A DNA stretch of 64,000 nucleotides from Salinimicrobium flavum. Its GTDB lineage: Bacteria; Bacteroidota; Bacteroidia; Flavobacteriales; Flavobacteriaceae. Positions 61,980 to 64,000 of the stretch are shown in pieces; position 1 is the first letter of the stretch; the number at the start of each line of letters is the position of its first letter. The stretch covers positions 372,001 to 436,000 of the forward strand of contig NZ_JBHULT010000006.1 in the NCBI RefSeq assembly GCF_042684505.1, written 5' to 3'. Both the position numbers and the translations under genes were made by a program. The notes under the pieces are model-generated. The model was not told the DNA's origin, made no database searches, and was given only the letters and a program-made list of their open reading frames with translations.

Positions 61980-62969
61980 ATGAAAGTAGCAGTAATAGGC
62001 GCCACCGGGATGGTGGGTCAGGTTATGTTAAAAGTGCTTGCAGAAAGGGATTTCCCGGTCACTGAATTACTTCCGGTCGCTTCAGAAAGATCGATAGGTT
62101 CAAAAATCAATTTCCGCGGGAAAGAAGTTGAAGTAATAGGTCTGGAAGAAGCCGTAAATCAAAAACCGGATCTCGCTTTATTTTCGGCAGGTGGCGAAAC
62201 TTCCCTGGAATGGGCTCCAAAATTTGCAGCCGCCGGCACCACAGTGATCGACAATTCTTCTGCATGGAGAATGAATCCGAAGCACAAACTTATCGTTCCC
62301 GAGATCAATGCTTCAGAATTGACTAAAGAAGACAAGATCATTGCAAACCCTAATTGCTCCACCATTCAACTGGTAATGGCTCTGGCTCCGCTTCATAAAA
62401 AATACACCATTAAAAGAGTAGTGGTTTCCACTTACCAGTCCATTACCGGGACAGGTGTCAAGGCTGTGCAGCAACTGGAGAATGAATATAAAGGAGAACA
62501 GGGGGAAATGGCCTATCCATACCCTATTCACCGCAATGCCATACCACAGTGTGATGTTTTTGAAGAGAATGGATACACCAAGGAAGAAATGAAGCTTACC
62601 AATGAGACCAAAAAGATCCTTCAGGATGATACTGTTGCGGTTACCGCTACCGCAATCAGGATCCCTGTAGTGGGAGGTCACAGTGAGTCGGTGAACATCA
62701 CTTTTGAAAAGGACTTTGAGGTGAACGAGGTGCGGCGTGACCTGAAAGAATTTCCGGGGATCACAGTGCAGGACAACCTTGATGTAAACACCTACCCTAT
62801 GCCTATCTATGCCGAAGGTAAAGATGATGTGTTCGTGGGCAGGATACGCAGGGACCTTTCGCAGCCAAATTCACTCAACCTTTGGATCGTTGCAGATAAC
62901 CTACGGAAAGGAGCTGCCACCAACGCCATACAGATCGCAGAATACCTGGTTGCCATTCAATTAGTCTAG
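61980..62969 (+). CDS. asd: Aspartate-semialdehyde dehydrogenase
   Basis: The enzyme makes aspartate semialdehyde for lysine, threonine, methionine and diaminopimelate synthesis. It opens with the NADP-binding IGATGMVGQVMLKVL, has the catalytic Cys in ANPNCSTIQLV and the substrate-binding His in VGGHSESVNI. The length of 329 is normal for the bacterial and archaeal short type. It is a single gene with promoter and terminator. Confidence 0.97.
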   Translation: MKVAVIGATGMVGQVMLKVLAERDFPVTELLPVASERSIGSKINFRGKEVEVIGLEEAVNQKPDLALFSAGGETSLEWAPKFAAAGTTVIDNSSAWRMNPKHKLIVPEINASELTKEDKIIANPNCSTIQLVMALAPLHKKYTIKRVVVSTYQSITGTGVKAVQQLENEYKGEQGEMAYPYPIHRNAIPQCDVFEENGYTKEEMKLTNETKKILQDDTVAVTATAIRIPVVGGHSESVNITFEKDFEVNEVRRDLKEFPGITVQDNLDVNTYPMPIYAEGKDDVFVGRIRRDLSQPNSLNLWIVADNLRKGAATNAIQIAEYLVAIQLV

Positions 62970-63000
62970 TCTTTAAAAAGGATATTCCAGACATAATTTT

Positions 63001-63038
63001 AAGGCCTTCCGGTTAACCTGGAGGGCCTTATAATTTTT
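63001..63038 (+). terminator. Terminator after asd
   Basis: AAGGCCTTCC (63001-63010) pairs with GGAGGGCCTT (63020-63029) with one G-T pair, and the T-rich ATAATTTTTT follows. Confidence 0.82.
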
Positions 63039-63097
63039 TGGGTGCAGGCAGAATTGAAGGAAATTAATTACTTTAGACTTTCCAAATATTTTAAAAG

Positions 63098-64000
63098 ATG
63101 AAAAAAGTTATAATGAGCGTTTTTGCAGCGGGTTTACTCCTCTCCTGCGGAACGACCAAACAGGAAACTCCTGTTATCCAGGAACAAGAACCCGAACAAA
63201 CTGAAACTAAAATTGTATTGAATTATCCAGAGACTAAAAAAGTCGACACCGTTTCCACTTACTTCGGAACAGAGGTAAAAGACCCTTACAGATGGCTGGA
63301 GGATGATCGTAGTCCTGAAACCGAAGCCTGGGTAGAAGCCCAGAACAAGGTCACTTTCGGATATCTCGACCAGATCCCTTTTAGAGAGAACCTTAAAAAC
63401 CGTCTTTCTGAACTATGGAACTATGAAAAGATAGGCGCTCCTTTCAAGGAAGGAGATTACATCTATTTTGCCAAAAATGACGGACTCCAGGACCAATATG
63501 TGATCTATCGCAAAAAAAGCGAGAACGATGCCGCTGAAGTTTTTCTTGATCCAAACAAATTCAGTGAGGATGGAACTACTTCCCTGGGAGGAATGAATTT
63601 CTCCGAGGACGGAAAAATCCTGGCCTACAGTATTTCTGAAGGCGGTAGCGACTGGAGAAAGATCATCGTAATGGATGCCGAGACCAGGGAAATTAAAGAA
63701 GATACCCTGAAAAATGTAAAATTCAGCGGGGTTTCCTGGAAAGGAAATGAAGGCTTCTACTACTCCAGCTACGACAAACCTGAAGGGAGCGAACTTTCAG
63801 CAAAAACAGATCAGCATAAACTGTATTACCACAAACTGGGTACCAGCCAGGAGAACGATAAATTGATCTTTGGTGGAACCGAAGATCAAAAGCACCGTTA
63901 TGTAGGCGGTAGTGTGACAGAGGATAATAAATACCTCTTCATCTCTGCAAGGAATTCTACTTCCGGCGGAAAAATGTTCATGATGGACCTTTCCGAAGAA
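63098..64000 (+). CDS. Prolyl oligopeptidase family serine peptidase, lipoprotein (3' end outside window)
   Basis: The frame runs open from the ATG at 63098 to the window end, 301 codons. A lipoprotein signal (lipobox LLSC, Cys17) and a Gln/Glu-rich linker precede the start of the S9A beta-propeller: STYFGTEVKDPYRWLEDDRSPETEAWVEAQN, then GDYIYFAKNDGLQDQYVIYRKK, which is typical of prolyl endopeptidases. The catalytic hydrolase domain lies beyond the edge. The mature protein is expected to cleave proline-containing peptides in the periplasm. Confidence 0.92.
   Translation, partial: MKKVIMSVFAAGLLLSCGTTKQETPVIQEQEPEQTETKIVLNYPETKKVDTVSTYFGTEVKDPYRWLEDDRSPETEAWVEAQNKVTFGYLDQIPFRENLKNRLSELWNYEKIGAPFKEGDYIYFAKNDGLQDQYVIYRKKSENDAAEVFLDPNKFSEDGTTSLGGMNFSEDGKILAYSISEGGSDWRKIIVMDAETREIKEDTLKNVKFSGVSWKGNEGFYYSSYDKPEGSELSAKTDQHKLYYHKLGTSQENDKLIFGGTEDQKHRYVGGSVTEDNKYLFISARNSTSGGKMFMMDLSEE

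Overview
The window is a core-genome segment of a member of the Bacteroidota, most likely family Flavobacteriaceae (Gramella/Salegentibacter/Zunongwangia-like; this is inference). The reasons are promoters of the TAnnTTTG type before many genes, the MoxR/DUF58/Bat aerotolerance locus, an IPExxxVDY-family gene between rnc and pyk, a long 632-residue amidophosphoribosyltransferase, a soluble acyl-ACP desaturase, a DUF4382 lipoprotein, an OmpA protein with thrombospondin-type-3 repeats, and very weak Shine-Dalgarno signals. I saw no prophage, insertion sequence, CRISPR array or rRNA operon. One tRNA-Ala is present.

Layout: 1-3.4 kb, minus-strand moxR, DUF58 and a membrane protein cut by the window edge. 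3.5-12.7 kb, a DUF4382 lipoprotein, a four-gene plus-strand run (catalytically dead aldo/keto reductase homologue, SDR, AlbA_2 protein, PPP-type phosphatase), an acyl-ACP desaturase, CapA-like and DMT-transporter genes and an NTF2-like lipoprotein. 12.9-18.3 kb, a Crp-like regulator, an Old Yellow Enzyme, an aldehyde dehydrogenase with 3-hydroxyanthranilate dioxygenase, and an isoaspartyl peptidase. 18.4-24.6 kb, a complete GbsR/MarR-regulated RND efflux operon with a visible operator-like palindrome. 24.6-34.1 kb, small metabolic genes, dinB, then pyk, IPExxxVDY, rnc, fabF, acpP on the minus strand facing purN, rnhA and a PfkB kinase. 34.1-43.6 kb, amidophosphoribosyltransferase, a putative small RNA, lpxH, an MhqO/MhqD-like pair, queD, a 2OG-Fe(II) oxygenase, three tiny membrane proteins behind an enoyl-CoA hydratase, MATE and GNAT genes, and tRNA-Ala. 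43.6-56.2 kb, an AddB-like/AddA-like pair separated by ompA and kbl, then sod, a second copy of the putative small RNA, and recJ. 56.4-64 kb, a frameshifted lipoprotein gene, rsmI, a repeat-bearing hypothetical protein, tdk, alr, mscL, an AT-rich leucine-rich lipoprotein flanked by a direct repeat, asd, and the start of a prolyl oligopeptidase.

The strongest candidate for something undescribed is a pair of about 150-nt intergenic transcription units (36.1-36.25 kb plus strand, 54.32-54.47 kb minus strand). They share an identical core of about 60 nt and end in Rho-independent terminators whose stems are conserved while the loops differ. Each lies between convergent genes and has no downstream gene on its own strand, as expected of a duplicated trans-acting small RNA. 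Other points worth checking are the tiny-membrane-protein trio, the direct repeat around the leucine-rich lipoprotein, the frameshifted lipoprotein, the dead aldo/keto reductase, and a dinB promoter placed so that the mRNA would be leaderless.
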